A stretch of 64,000 nt of DNA, from assembly GCF_022179725.1 (NCBI RefSeq), contig NZ_BPRC01000009.1:1-64000 (forward strand), read 5' to 3'. Made by a program: the position numbers and the translations under genes. This document shows positions 35,053 through 44,278 of this stretch, piece by piece (position 1 is the stretch's first letter; each line of letters opens with the position of its first letter). Origin of the DNA: Methylorubrum aminovorans. Lineage in GTDB: Bacteria; Pseudomonadota; Alphaproteobacteria; Rhizobiales; Beijerinckiaceae. The notes beneath the pieces were generated by a model, which ran no database searches, was not told where the DNA came from, and worked only from the letters and a program-made list of their open reading frames with translations.

Positions 35053-37386
35053 ATGGCCGACAATATGTCCGAGGATCTGAAGTCCGGGGCGCTCGTCTAC
35101 CATCGACTGCCGAAACCCGGAAAGCTCGAGATCCAGGCGACCAAGCCGCTCGGCAACCAGCGCGACCTCGCGCTGGCCTACTCCCCCGGCGTCGCCGCCG
35201 CCTGCATGGCGATCCACGACGACCCGCAGGAAGCCGCCACCCTCACCATTCGCCAGAACCTCGTCGCGGTACTCTCGAACGGGACCGCGGTGCTCGGCCT
35301 CGGCGATATCGGCCCGCTCGCCTCGAAGCCGGTGATGGAAGGCAAGGCAGTCCTGTTCAAGAAGTTCGCCGGGATCGACGTCTTCGACATTGAGGTCGAT
35401 CAGAAGGACGTCGACAAGCTGGTCGACGTCGTCTGCTCCCTGGAGCCGACCTTCGGCGGCATCAACCTCGAAGACATCAAGGCGCCCGAGTGCTTCGAGG
35501 TCGAGGAGCGCTGCCGGGAGCGGATGAACATCCCCGTCTTCCACGACGACCAGCACGGCACGGCGATCATCGTTGCGGCGGCCGTCCTCAACGCACTCGA
35601 ACTCGCCGGCAAGCAGCTTTCCAACGCCAAGATCGTGACTTCCGGCGCGGGCGCGGCGGCGCTCGCCTGCCTCAACCTGCTGGTCTCCCTCGGCGCGACC
35701 CGCGAGAACATCACCGTCACCGACATCAAGGGCGTGGTCTACAAGGGCCGCGCCGAGCTGATGGACCGCTGGAAGGACGTCTACGCCCAGGAGACGGAGG
35801 CGCGGACGCTGGCCGAGGTGATTCCCGGCGCCGACGTGTTCATCGGCCTCTCGGCGGGCGGCGTGCTGAAGCCCGAATATCTCGAGAAGATGGCCGAGAA
35901 GCCGCTCATCATGGCGCTCGCCAACCCCTACCCGGAGATCATGCCGGATCTCGCCGAGCAGGCGCGACCGGACGCGATGATCTGCACCGGGCGCTCGGAC
36001 TTCCCCAATCAGGTCAATAACGTCCTCTGCTTCCCCTACATCTTCCGCGGTGCGCTGGATGTCGGCGCCCACAAGATCAACGAGGAGATGAAGAAGGCCG
36101 CGGTGAAGGCGATCGCGGCGCTCGCCCGCGAGACGCCCTCCGACGTGGTGGCGCGCGCCTATGGCGGCGAGGCCCGCCCGTTCGGGCCGCGCTCGCTGAT
36201 CCCGAGCCCGTTCGATCCGCGCCTGATCCTGCGCATCGCGCCCGCCGTGGCCAAGGCGGCTATGGATTCGGGCGTCGCCGGGCGGCCGGTCGAGAACATC
36301 CAGGCCTACACCGAATCGCTCGACCGCTTCGTGCACCGCTCCGGCTTCATCATGAAGCCGCTCTTCTCCAAAGCGAAGGCCAACCCGAAGCGCGTCATCT
36401 ACGCCGAGGGCGAGGACGAGCGGGTGCTGCGGGCCGCCCAGGCCGTCGTCGAAGACCAGGTGGCCCGGCCGATCCTGGTCGGGCGTCCGCGGGTGATCGA
36501 GACCCGCATCAAGCGCTTCGGCCTCGACCTCAGGCACGGCGAACATTTCGACCTGATCGATCCCGAGGACGATCCGCGCTACCGCGATTACGTCGCCACC
36601 TATCTCGAAGTGGCCGGGCGGCGCGGTATCACGCCGGATCTCGCCCGGACGCTGGTGCGCACCAACAACACGGTGATCGCCGCCCTCGCGGTCCGCCGCG
36701 GCGAGGCGGATGCGCTGATCTGCGGCCTGGAAGGCCGGTTCGAGACGCGCCTGCGGGTGATCCGCGACGTGATCGGCCTCTCGCCCGATTCGATCGATTT
36801 CGCCGGGATGAGCCTCATCGTCACGAAGAAGGGCGCCTACTTCCTGGCCGACACCCATGTCCGGCAGAATCCGAGCGCGGAGGAGATCGCCGACGTGGCC
36901 ATCGCCTGCGCGAACCATGTCGGTCGCTTCGGCCTAACCCCGAAGATCGCGCTGCTGAGCCACTCCGATTTCGGTCAATCGGACTCGGAATCGGCGATGA
37001 AGATGCGTCGCGCGCTCGGACTGATCCGCAGCCGCGCGCCCGAGCTTCAGGCCGATGGCGAGATGCAGGCGGATTCGGCCCTGTCCGAACTCATCCGCGA
37101 TCGGGTGCTGCCGAGCTCGAATTGGAAGGGTGCGGCCAACATCCTCGTCTTCCCGAACCTGGATGCCGCCAACATCGCCTTCCAGTTCGCCAAGGTGCTC
37201 GCCGACGCTCTTCCGGTCGGCCCCCTGCTGATCGGCCCGGCCAAGCCCGCGCACATCCTCACGCCCTCGGTCACGGCCCGCGGCATCGTCAACGTCACCG
37301 CGGCGGCGGTCGTGGAGGCGCAGGCCGGGGAATCGGAGGCGGCTGCCGCCGAGGCCGAGCCCGGCACCGGACCGCTCTCGGAATAG
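35053..37386 (+). CDS. maeB: NADP-dependent malic enzyme with phosphotransacetylase-like domain (MaeB)
   Basis: A 777-residue enzyme that oxidatively decarboxylates malate to pyruvate. ATG 35053 follows AGAGG. Residues 1-430 are the malic enzyme part: [43 protein letters not shown] and [14 protein letters not shown] (nucleotide binding). From about 435 to 765 comes the PTA_PTB-like domain ([16 protein letters not shown], later [20 protein letters not shown]), which in this family is regulatory and not phosphotransacetylase-active. An Ala/Glu-rich tail ends the protein. The long form is standard in Alphaproteobacteria. Confidence 0.95.
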   Translation: MADNMSEDLKSGALVYHRLPKPGKLEIQATKPLGNQRDLALAYSPGVAAACMAIHDDPQEAATLTIRQNLVAVLSNGTAVLGLGDIGPLASKPVMEGKAVLFKKFAGIDVFDIEVDQKDVDKLVDVVCSLEPTFGGINLEDIKAPECFEVEERCRERMNIPVFHDDQHGTAIIVAAAVLNALELAGKQLSNAKIVTSGAGAAALACLNLLVSLGATRENITVTDIKGVVYKGRAELMDRWKDVYAQETEARTLAEVIPGADVFIGLSAGGVLKPEYLEKMAEKPLIMALANPYPEIMPDLAEQARPDAMICTGRSDFPNQVNNVLCFPYIFRGALDVGAHKINEEMKKAAVKAIAALARETPSDVVARAYGGEARPFGPRSLIPSPFDPRLILRIAPAVAKAAMDSGVAGRPVENIQAYTESLDRFVHRSGFIMKPLFSKAKANPKRVIYAEGEDERVLRAAQAVVEDQVARPILVGRPRVIETRIKRFGLDLRHGEHFDLIDPEDDPRYRDYVATYLEVAGRRGITPDLARTLVRTNNTVIAALAVRRGEADALICGLEGRFETRLRVIRDVIGLSPDSIDFAGMSLIVTKKGAYFLADTHVRQNPSAEEIADVAIACANHVGRFGLTPKIALLSHSDFGQSDSESAMKMRRALGLIRSRAPELQADGEMQADSALSELIRDRVLPSSNWKGAANILVFPNLDAANIAFQFAKVLADALPVGPLLIGPAKPAHILTPSVTARGIVNVTAAAVVEAQAGESEAAAAEAEPGTGPLSE

Positions 37387-37390
37387 TTTG

Positions 37391-37546
37391 ATACGGTCTT
37401 CGCTTGATTGGAGCGGGGAACGTATCAGCCAGCCCGCGCGCCGCTCGGGCGACGGCCAAATCCGCCGTCCCGAAGAGCCCAATCGGATTTGGCATGAGAC
37501 GTCTTGAGGCCGAAGCTTGCCCTGATCAGGGGCAGGCGGCCTCAAG
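37391..37546. repeat. Three inverted repeats in the maeB downstream gap
   Basis: Three dyads follow one another. GATACG/CGTATC lies at 37391-37396 and 37419-37424. GCCAAATCCG/CGGATTTGGC, 10 bp perfect, lies at 37455-37464 and 37484-37493. CTTGAGGCCG/CGGCCTCAAG, 10 bp perfect, lies at 37503-37512 and 37537-37546 and encloses TGCCC/GGGCA. The last is a good cruciform and may terminate maeB. The density of symmetry is unusual for a 214-base gap. Confidence 0.6.
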
Positions 37547-37600
37547 CTTGGCTGTGATTTTGCATTCAGTTCTCGGCGACGAACGCGCTTGGAGCTTGCA

Positions 37601-39040
37601 ATGTGCCTTGGTGACGATCCGACCTGTGCCGCCTTCGCCGAGCATCGGCTGCGCTACCGGCGGGACATGGAGCCGGAGCGGCGGGCCTTCCTGAAGAGCA
37701 GCTTCGTCGCGACCGGAGGCGCAGCCGCCCTCGCCGCGGGCGGTCTTTCCCTGGTGAGCCCGGCCCTGGCGCAGAGCAGCGCCGGCCGGCTGAAGCAGAC
37801 GGCGCATTACCACCTGCCGGCGCACGCCGAGACCGTGCACTGAGGCTATTTCTCGAAGAACCTCAAGCCGCAGGTCGAGATCGCATCGGGCGATTTCGTC
37901 ACCATCGAGACGCTGACCCACCACGCCAACGACGACGCCGAGCGCATGGTGACGGGCGATCCCGGCGCCGAGAGCGTGTTCCTCTGGACGAAGGAGCGGA
38001 AGGGCGTCGCCCGCCGCGGCGCCGGTCCGGAGGATTCCAAGCTCGGCCCCGGCGGCGGGCTCGGCGTCCATATCTGCACCGGCCCTGTTGCGATTCGCGG
38101 GGCGGAGCCCGGCGACGTGCTCGAGGTGCGCATCCTCGACGTGGCGCCACGCCCCTCCGCCAACCCGAAATTCCGAGGCCGCACCTTCGGCAGCAACGCC
38201 GCGGCGTGGTGGGGCTACCACTACAACGACATGCTGGACGGCAAAAAGCGCGAGGTCGTCACGATCTACGAGGTCGATGCCTCGGGCGAGCGCGACTGGG
38301 CCAAGGCGGTCTACAGCTTCCCCTGGCCGGGCGTGACCGACCCGGACGGCCGCGAGCATCCGACCATCGACTATCCCGGCCTGCCGGTCGATCACACCAA
38401 GACCAAGCGCCGCTTCGACGTGCTCAAGGGCATCCGTGTGCCGATCCGCCCGCATTTCGGCACGATGGGCGTGGCACCGGCGGAAGCCGACATGGTGAAC
38501 TCGATTCCGCCGAGCTACACCGGCGGCAACATCGACAACTGGCGCATCGGCAAGGGCGCGACGCTGTACTACCCCGTCGCCGTGCCCGGCGCGCTGTTCT
38601 CGGTGGGCGATCCCCATGCGAGCCAGGGCGATTCGGAGCTGTGCGGCACGGCCATCGAGTGCTCGCTCACCGGCACCTTCCAGTTCGTCCTGCACAAGAA
38701 GCGCGATCTCGCCGGCACCTCGCTGGAGGCGCTGGATTTCCCGATGATCGAGACGAGCGAGGATTGGGTACTCTCGGGCTTCAGCTACCCGAACTACCTG
38801 AAGGATCTCGGACCGGACGCGCAGAATGCGATCTTCCAGAAATCCTCCATCGACCTCGCCATGCGCGATGCCTTCCGCAAGATGCGCCAGTTCCTGATGC
38901 AGGCGAAGGGGCTGACCGAGGACGAGGCGATCTCGCTGATGTCGGTTGCGGTCGATTTCGGCATCACCCAGGTGGTCGATGGCAATTGGGGCGTCCACGC
39001 CATCGTCAAGAAGTCGATTTTTTCCGAGCGGGCGGTCTGA
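37601..39040 (+). pseudogene. Acetamidase/formamidase gene interrupted by an in-frame TGA
   Basis: The gene would encode about 479 residues. ATG 37601 follows GGAG by 7 bases. ERRAFLKSSFVATGGAAAL (about residues 25-45) is a Tat-type signal, so export of the folded enzyme is expected. The family domain starts at ETVH; the next codon (37841-37843) is TGA, then GYFSKNLKPQVEI continues in the same frame. Members of the family read VHWGYFSK here, so TGG has become TGA. Downstream everything is intact: SGDFVTIETLTHHANDDAE, GPVAIRGAEPGDVLEVRILD, DPHASQGDSELCGTAIEC and VDFGITQVVDG. A single substitution therefore separates an 80-residue fragment from a 399-codon one. Relatives hydrolyse formamide, acetamide or short amides. 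Readthrough or a sequence error are alternatives. Confidence 0.85.
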
Positions 39041-39065
39041 GGCTGAGACCGCCACACGAATCCCT

Positions 39066-39175
39066 TTGACCGTCGCATCGCTGGATTGCTTCGCTGACGC
39101 TCGCAATGACGGCTTGGGTCTTCCTCGCCGTTATGGCGAGGCAGAGTCGAAGCAATCCAGATCGCGACGGTCACA
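39066..39175. repeat. Palindromic dispersed-type repeat (TGGATTGCTTCG family)
   Basis: The arms TTGACCGTCGC...TGGATTGCTTCG (39067-39093) and their inverted counterpart (39148-39174) flank CTCGCAATGACGG and a perfect hairpin CCTCGCC/GGCGAGG at 39123-39141. The wording GTCATTGCGAGC...GAAGCAATCCAG is a well-known intergenic palindrome type in Alphaproteobacteria. It lies between convergent genes, where such elements usually sit. Confidence 0.75.
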
Positions 39176-39194
39176 GGATCGCTTCGCACGGCTT

Positions 39195-39374
39195 TTACAG
39201 CGCCCGGATCTTCTCCTCGATCCGCTTGGCCTCAGCCTCGTCGACCTGCACCGGCTGCCCGCTGTCATCGGGGATGCCCTCGCCGGTCTGGCCGATGGTG
39301 GTGTCACGCGGCCGGGCGTTGGGGCCGGTCGAGTCGGGGCGCTCCTCGCGCGGCGTACGGTCGTCGATGCTCAT
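39195..39374 (-). CDS. Small acidic hypothetical protein
   Basis: A 59-residue, strongly charged protein (MSIDDRTPREERPDSTGPNA at its start; ending DEAEAKRIEEKIRAL). The ATG at 39374 has AGGAAGG 8 bases upstream. Most of it is probably disordered, with a short C-terminal helix. Its position, 76 bases beyond the glycosyltransferase operon on the same strand, may allow co-transcription. No known family. Confidence 0.65.
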   Translation of the reverse strand: MSIDDRTPREERPDSTGPNARPRDTTIGQTGEGIPDDSGQPVQVDEAEAKRIEEKIRAL

Positions 39375-39450
39375 GGGGGACCTTCCTGCTCGGGTTCTTC
39401 GCTGGAGGAACGTCGGTGGCTGGTCCGGTTTCCCGGTTGCCGGGCGCGAA

Positions 39451-40335
39451 TCAGGCCGCCGGCCACCCCTCCCCTTCCGCGAGCGACCGCGCGGAAAAAT
39501 GGCCGCCCCGGAACACGGCCGCCACGCCGGGGCGTTTGAGGCGCAGGTCCCAGGCCCGCAGCTCGGCGTAGCGCAGGCCCAGCACCCGGCCGTCGCCCGA
39601 GCGCGAGAGGAAGCAGCGCTCGAAGGCGAGGAGCTGGGTCGGCATCGGCGGGTGCGGACCGGCGCCGGTATCGATCTCCAGGGTGAGCGCGGCCTGCGAA
39701 CCGGCCTCGAAGGCGCGGAAGGCGTCGAGCAGGGCGTCGTACTCGACGCCGTCGACGCAGAGCTGGAGGCAGAAGCGCGGCGCGAACTCTGCCGCACGGT
39801 CGAGGGGGCTGTCCCGCAGCAGCGTCAGGACGAAGCGCCCGCCCCCGGCCTCGGGCAGGGTGCGGTTGTGATCCTCCGCCACGCCGTCGAGCGCCCGCAG
39901 GCGGTCGGGCTCGATCGGCGAAGGCGACGCCTCGCGGCCCTCCCGCCGGCCATCGGTGCGGAAATGGAGGAGCGGGTTGATCCCCGCCGCGACCACGTCG
40001 GGGTAGCGGGCGAGATAGAGGCTGGTGCTGAAACCGGGGCTCGGATCGAGGCCCTGCGCCGCGCCGATCCGCTGGTAGTGCCGCACGGGGTCGAGCCGAG
40101 TCCAGCCGCTCTGGCGACGGTAGAAGGCCGTGTCGAAATCGGCGCTCGGGTTGCGGTCCCGGCGAGCGCCGAGCCACGCGTAATGCAGGAACGGATCGAG
40201 GCCGCTGTGCGCCACGCCCGGATTGCGCTCACGGTAATAGGCGGCATCGAACAGCTTCGGCACGCGGCCGATCACGGCGCGGCGTAAGGCACCGGTGGCG
40301 AGGCTGACGAGGCGGGCGAGGGGCGAAGCGCTCAT
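39451..40335 (-). CDS. Protein with FDxxYY glycosyltransferase-associated repeats
   Basis: A 294-residue protein. Residues about 25-135 contain three repeats of the pattern F(D/S)xx(Y/F)Yxxxx, then LDPxxHYxxxGxxxGxxPSxxF: FDAAYYRERNPGV, FDTAFYRRQSGW and FSTSLYLARYPDV. These repeats are usually attached to glycosyltransferases in surface-polysaccharide loci; here they stand with an unknown C-terminal domain (RFCLQLCVDGVEYDALLDAF and following) and no catalytic domain. The start overlaps the stop of the upstream glycosyltransferase by 4 bases. A role as an accessory or binding partner of the neighbouring transferases is inferred. Confidence 0.75.
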   Translation of the reverse strand: MSASPLARLVSLATGALRRAVIGRVPKLFDAAYYRERNPGVAHSGLDPFLHYAWLGARRDRNPSADFDTAFYRRQSGWTRLDPVRHYQRIGAAQGLDPSPGFSTSLYLARYPDVVAAGINPLLHFRTDGRREGREASPSPIEPDRLRALDGVAEDHNRTLPEAGGGRFVLTLLRDSPLDRAAEFAPRFCLQLCVDGVEYDALLDAFRAFEAGSQAALTLEIDTGAGPHPPMPTQLLAFERCFLSRSGDGRVLGLRYAELRAWDLRLKRPGVAAVFRGGHFSARSLAEGEGWPAA

Positions 40336-42407
40336 GCCACCACCTGCGCCTCACAGAGCGAGCGGATCGCCGCAGTGAAGGCGCCGGCGTCGCAATCGGC
40401 GGCGATGGTCTTGAACCCCGCCGCTTGGACCGAGTGCCACAACGCGGCGTCCTCGTGCAGCGCCACCAGCGCCGCTGCGAATGGTTTCGGGTCGCGCCAG
40501 TCGCGCACGAGGAAGCCGGTCCCGTCCGCCCAGCCGACCTGATCGGCGAGGATCGGCGTAACGACGCAGGGGAGTCCCCGTGCCACCGCCTCGTGAACCT
40601 TGTGCGGAATGCCGGCGGCAAAGCGGGTCGGAGCCAGGAAGACGCGGGCGGCGTCGAGGAAGGGCTCGGTCTGCGGTACCCGGCCCGTCACCTGCACGCC
40701 CGGCTCTCGCGCGTAGCGCTCCCGGATCTCCGGCGCGATCCCGCCGACGATCGTCAGTGCGGCCTGCGGCAGCGCCGCGCGGACGAGTGGCCAGGTATGC
40801 GCGAAAAACCAGTCCAGGGAGTCGACGTTGGGCTGGCCCTCACGCGCGAGCGCGCCGACGAAGACGAAGCCCGCACGCTCCGAAAAACCCGGCGTCGGCG
40901 CCTCGGGCAAGGTTAAGGCGTGGCCGAGCACGGTGGCGTTGCAGGCGCTGTAGCGGGCGAGCACCCGCGCCTCCGCGGGCGAGACGCAGACCACTGCGTC
41001 GGCGAGCCCGAACAGGCGCGTCTCGCGCTCCGCCTGCCATGCCAGATCGGCCGCGGTCGCGCTGCCTGCGCTCGCGGCCTCGGTGACGAAGTCGCGCAGC
41101 GCGAACAGGGCCTCGGAGTCGAAGATCACCTTCGAGCGCACGAAGCTGCGCGGATCGAGACCGGCGGCGTGCAGCGCCTGGGTGACGAACAGGATGTTGT
41201 GCGGGCGGCTCACCCAGAGCACGTCGTAATGGTCGCGCCGCTCGGCGATCAGGCGGGCAAAGCCGTCGTCGCCGCTGGCGTAGGAAATCTCGATGCGCTC
41301 ATCGAGGTCGCGGTAACGCTGCGCCTCCTCGGCATCCGCCTCGTAATTCGGGAAGAAGGTCACGGCGTAGCCGAGAGCCGCCATGGCGTTGAGGATGGCG
41401 TTGGCCCGCGGCAGGCCGGCGCCGAGATCGAGATGCGGCACCCGGTCATCGACGTAAAGCACCCGCAGGCGCCACGGGTCGTGATCGAGGAGGCCCGTGC
41501 CGCGCGGCTGCGGCCCCTGCGCGAACAGACTCTGCCGGTGGCGGTCGAGGAAGCGGGCGCGGTTGCGGTCGAGCAGCGCTTCCACGTCCTCGCGGCGGGC
41601 GCTGGTGGCGTTCTCGTAGTGGATCGCGACCGCTCGCGGCTGCACGATGACGCGACGCTCGGCCTGATGGCAGCGCAGGCAGAGGTCGGTGTCCTCGAAA
41701 TAGGCCGGCGCAAAGAGCGGATCGAAGCCGCCGAGCGCTTCGAACAGCGTCCGCTCGATCATCAGAACGGCGCCCGAGACGTAGCCGACATCACGGGTCG
41801 CGGCGTGCTCCGGGGCAAAGGGGTCGGCGTTGCCACGACCGTGGGGGTGGGTAAGCCCCGCGTCATCGCGAAAGCCCGCGCCGGATTCCTGCAGCACGCC
41901 GCCGGGGAAGACGAGGCGGGCGCCGACGATGCCGGCACCCTCGTGATCGCGGAAGGCGGCGACCATCGCCGCCAGCGCGCCGGGCAGGAGGTCGACATCG
42001 GGGTTGAGGAACAGGATGAAGCGCCCCCGCGCCCGCGCCGCGCCCGCATTGCAGGCGGGGCCGAAGCCGGTGTTGGTGGCGTTCTCGATCAGCGTCACCC
42101 CGTCGAGGTGCGGGTAGAGGGCGCGGGTCTCCGGTGTCGAGGCGTTGTCGACCAGCACCACCTCGAAGGTGACGCCTGCCAGCCTTTGGCCCGCGCAGAG
42201 GCGGTAGAGGGTGAGCGCTAGGAGGTGGCGGGCATCGCGGGCGACGATGACGATGGAGACGTCGGGATCGGGCTCAGGCGCGAAGGCGACACGCACGTCG
42301 TTGCGGTGGATTGCGTCGAAAATGAGCGCGGCCTCGGCCAGCGCCGCACGGCGGCCGGTGCCGGGATCGACGGTATCGAGCAGGGGGACGGCGGGAGTCT
42401 CGCTCAT
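40332..42407 (-). CDS. Dual glycosyltransferase: GT2 plus GT4-like
   Basis: A 691-residue protein. Residues about 48-280 form a GT-A family 2 domain: VSIVIVARDARHLLALTLYR, VVLVDNASTPETR, FLNPDVDLLPG (the Asp-x-Asp region) and GGFDPLFAPAYFEDTDLCLR. Residues about 310-690 form a GT-B family 4/1-like domain: LRVLYVDDRVPHLDLGAGLP, GFVFVGALAREGQPN, VTGRVPQTEPFLDAARVFLAPTR shortened to its key part FLAPTRFAAG, and KVHEAVARGLPCVVT. It probably adds two sugars in sequence to a surface glycan. It overlaps both neighbours by 4 bases. Confidence 0.9.
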   Translation of the reverse strand: MSETPAVPLLDTVDPGTGRRAALAEAALIFDAIHRNDVRVAFAPEPDPDVSIVIVARDARHLLALTLYRLCAGQRLAGVTFEVVLVDNASTPETRALYPHLDGVTLIENATNTGFGPACNAGAARARGRFILFLNPDVDLLPGALAAMVAAFRDHEGAGIVGARLVFPGGVLQESGAGFRDDAGLTHPHGRGNADPFAPEHAATRDVGYVSGAVLMIERTLFEALGGFDPLFAPAYFEDTDLCLRCHQAERRVIVQPRAVAIHYENATSARREDVEALLDRNRARFLDRHRQSLFAQGPQPRGTGLLDHDPWRLRVLYVDDRVPHLDLGAGLPRANAILNAMAALGYAVTFFPNYEADAEEAQRYRDLDERIEISYASGDDGFARLIAERRDHYDVLWVSRPHNILFVTQALHAAGLDPRSFVRSKVIFDSEALFALRDFVTEAASAGSATAADLAWQAERETRLFGLADAVVCVSPAEARVLARYSACNATVLGHALTLPEAPTPGFSERAGFVFVGALAREGQPNVDSLDWFFAHTWPLVRAALPQAALTIVGGIAPEIRERYAREPGVQVTGRVPQTEPFLDAARVFLAPTRFAAGIPHKVHEAVARGLPCVVTPILADQVGWADGTGFLVRDWRDPKPFAAALVALHEDAALWHSVQAAGFKTIAADCDAGAFTAAIRSLCEAQVVA

Positions 42408-44278
42408 GAGAGGGACGCTTCCTCCGGCAACGTGATCCGGCCGATGCCGTCATCGGTGAGGAACAGAAGGCACCCGCCGCCCGCAGGCGCCGTCCCGCGC
42501 AGCGACAGGCTCACCGGCAGCGGCGCGGGCAGGCGCCCCGTGCGATCGGCATAGGCGTGGATCTCGCGACGATGGAGCGGCGTGACCCGCTCCAGGCGCA
42601 GTTCGGAAGCCCCCTCCCCCGCAATCAGGAAGATGGCGGCCGGATGGGTGCCGCTGACGAGCACGCCCGGCAGCAGGGTCGCGATCTCGATGCGGTCCCC
42701 CGCGCAGCCGACGATGCGACCCTCCGTTTCCCAATCGGCCTGCATCCGGGCAAAGGCGCGGGCGAGCGCCGTGCGGGCAGCCGGCGGCAGGTTTCGGTCA
42801 CGCACCCATTCGGGCGACAGGGCGACGTCGAGGGCGCCGAGATCCGGCGCGGCACCGTCGGCCGTTGCCTCGGCGAGAGCGAACCATCGCTGCCGCAGCG
42901 GCGTGTAGACCGCCGCCATACCATGTCCGGGTCGCCGTTCGGTGGCGACGAGCACGCCGAGGTCGGCGTCGGCGGCGGGTAGGGAGCGGGCCGAGGTTTC
43001 GCAGGTCAGGACGAGGCCGCCTCCAACGGCCGAGGCCGAATCCGGTCGAGCATCCGTCTCTCCCTGCAGGTCGGGAGAGAGGGATGTGCGTTCACGTTCG
43101 TGCGCGAGCAGAAGCTCAATCAACTGCGCCTCTGCCGCCAAGGCCGTCTCGGCGTAGCGCGTAAACAGCCGCTCGCTCGCTCGCGTCAGCCGCGCCAGGG
43201 CCTCGGCATCGCCAGCAACCGCCAGCACCGCCTGCTTCACCGCCTCCGCGTCCCGGCAGCGATGGGCCGGCTCGACCGGCTCGAAGCCCTCGAGGCCGAT
43301 CTCGGTGCCGATCACCGGGCGGCCGAAGGAGAGTGCCTCGCCGACCTTCATCTTGAGCCCGGAGCCCATCAGCATCGGCGCCACGACGAGGTCGGCCTGG
43401 GCGTAAAAATCCTCCAGTCGATCGAGATAGCCGAGAAGGCGCACACCCGGCCCCTCGACGCCGGGCAGGCTGCGGCAGATCTCGCCGCCGATGACGAGTT
43501 CGGGCCGGTCCGGCGTCCAGCCATCGCGCCAGGCGCGGATGAAGCGGCCGATGGAAAAGAGGTTCGGATCATTGCCGTGGCCGAGGAAGCCGATGCGCGC
43601 CACCCGCTCCGGCACGGTGAACGGCTTCTGCGCCGGGAAATGCGGTGGCAGCAGCAGGACGCGGCGGTCGGTCAGGCCCGCGAAATATTCCGCTTCCGCC
43701 GCCTGGATCGCCAGCACGACGTCGGCGCGGGTGAGCCCCGCCGCCTCGCCGGTCGTGTCGGTGTAGAAGAAGTTCGGCTCGGCGCGGAACGGCCGGTACT
43801 GGTTTTGGCGGCCGGCGAAGCGGTCGTGCGTGTCGATGAGCTTGAGCACGCCGGGCGGCACCCGCTCCAGGGCGCGCGAGAGGAAGACGTAGTTCACCAG
43901 CACCGCGCCGGTGGCGGGATAGGCTGAGAAGTACCACGCGACGAAATCGCCGACCTCGTCGGGGCACCACTCGTCGATCCCGAAGGCGTTCGAACGCGTC
44001 TTGAGCGGGATGACCGTGCGGGCTTCGATCAGGAAGACGTTCCGGAACCTCCGCTCCATTTCCAGAAGATCGGTCGGCGGGTGCTGGCCGAACCGGCGGT
44101 AGATCTGATCCTCGTGGGCGTAATAGGCGAGGTCGATGGCGAAGCCGCCGCGGGTCAGCGCCTCGCAGGTGGCCGCGAGCCGGCGCCGGTTGCCGGCGCT
44201 CACGGGCGCCGCCGGCATCGGTGCGAGCACGAGGATGGCGGGCTTGTCCGCGCTGTCGGGCGGCATCAGGAGGCCCAT
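42404..44278 (-). CDS. Glycosyltransferase with GT4 domain and unknown C-terminal domain
   Basis: A 624-residue protein. Residues about 14-395 form a GT-B glycosyltransferase: ILVLAPMPAAPVSAGNRRRL (acceptor side), RIGFLGHGNDPNLFSI, VRLLGYLDRLEDFYAQADLV and GSGLKMKVGEALSFGRPVIG (donor-binding Glu in KVGEAL). The remaining 220 residues, beginning after a disordered linker, include WFALAEATADGAAPDLGAL and GRIVGCAGDRIEIATLLPG; no family is recognised. The end overlaps the next gene by 4 bases, and its start lies 13 bases inside the upstream gene. Confidence 0.85.
   Translation of the reverse strand: MGLLMPPDSADKPAILVLAPMPAAPVSAGNRRRLAATCEALTRGGFAIDLAYYAHEDQIYRRFGQHPPTDLLEMERRFRNVFLIEARTVIPLKTRSNAFGIDEWCPDEVGDFVAWYFSAYPATGAVLVNYVFLSRALERVPPGVLKLIDTHDRFAGRQNQYRPFRAEPNFFYTDTTGEAAGLTRADVVLAIQAAEAEYFAGLTDRRVLLLPPHFPAQKPFTVPERVARIGFLGHGNDPNLFSIGRFIRAWRDGWTPDRPELVIGGEICRSLPGVEGPGVRLLGYLDRLEDFYAQADLVVAPMLMGSGLKMKVGEALSFGRPVIGTEIGLEGFEPVEPAHRCRDAEAVKQAVLAVAGDAEALARLTRASERLFTRYAETALAAEAQLIELLLAHERERTSLSPDLQGETDARPDSASAVGGGLVLTCETSARSLPAADADLGVLVATERRPGHGMAAVYTPLRQRWFALAEATADGAAPDLGALDVALSPEWVRDRNLPPAARTALARAFARMQADWETEGRIVGCAGDRIEIATLLPGVLVSGTHPAAIFLIAGEGASELRLERVTPLHRREIHAYADRTGRLPAPLPVSLSLRGTAPAGGGCLLFLTDDGIGRITLPEEASLS

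Noticed and set aside
37841..37843. Selenocysteine at the in-frame TGA of the amidase gene
   Set aside because: The position is Trp in the family, not a catalytic Cys, and no selenocysteine insertion hairpin could be recognised.
39106..40287. Open frame of 393 codons on the plus strand
   Set aside because: Antisense to the FDxxYY repeat protein and the small acidic protein, both better supported.
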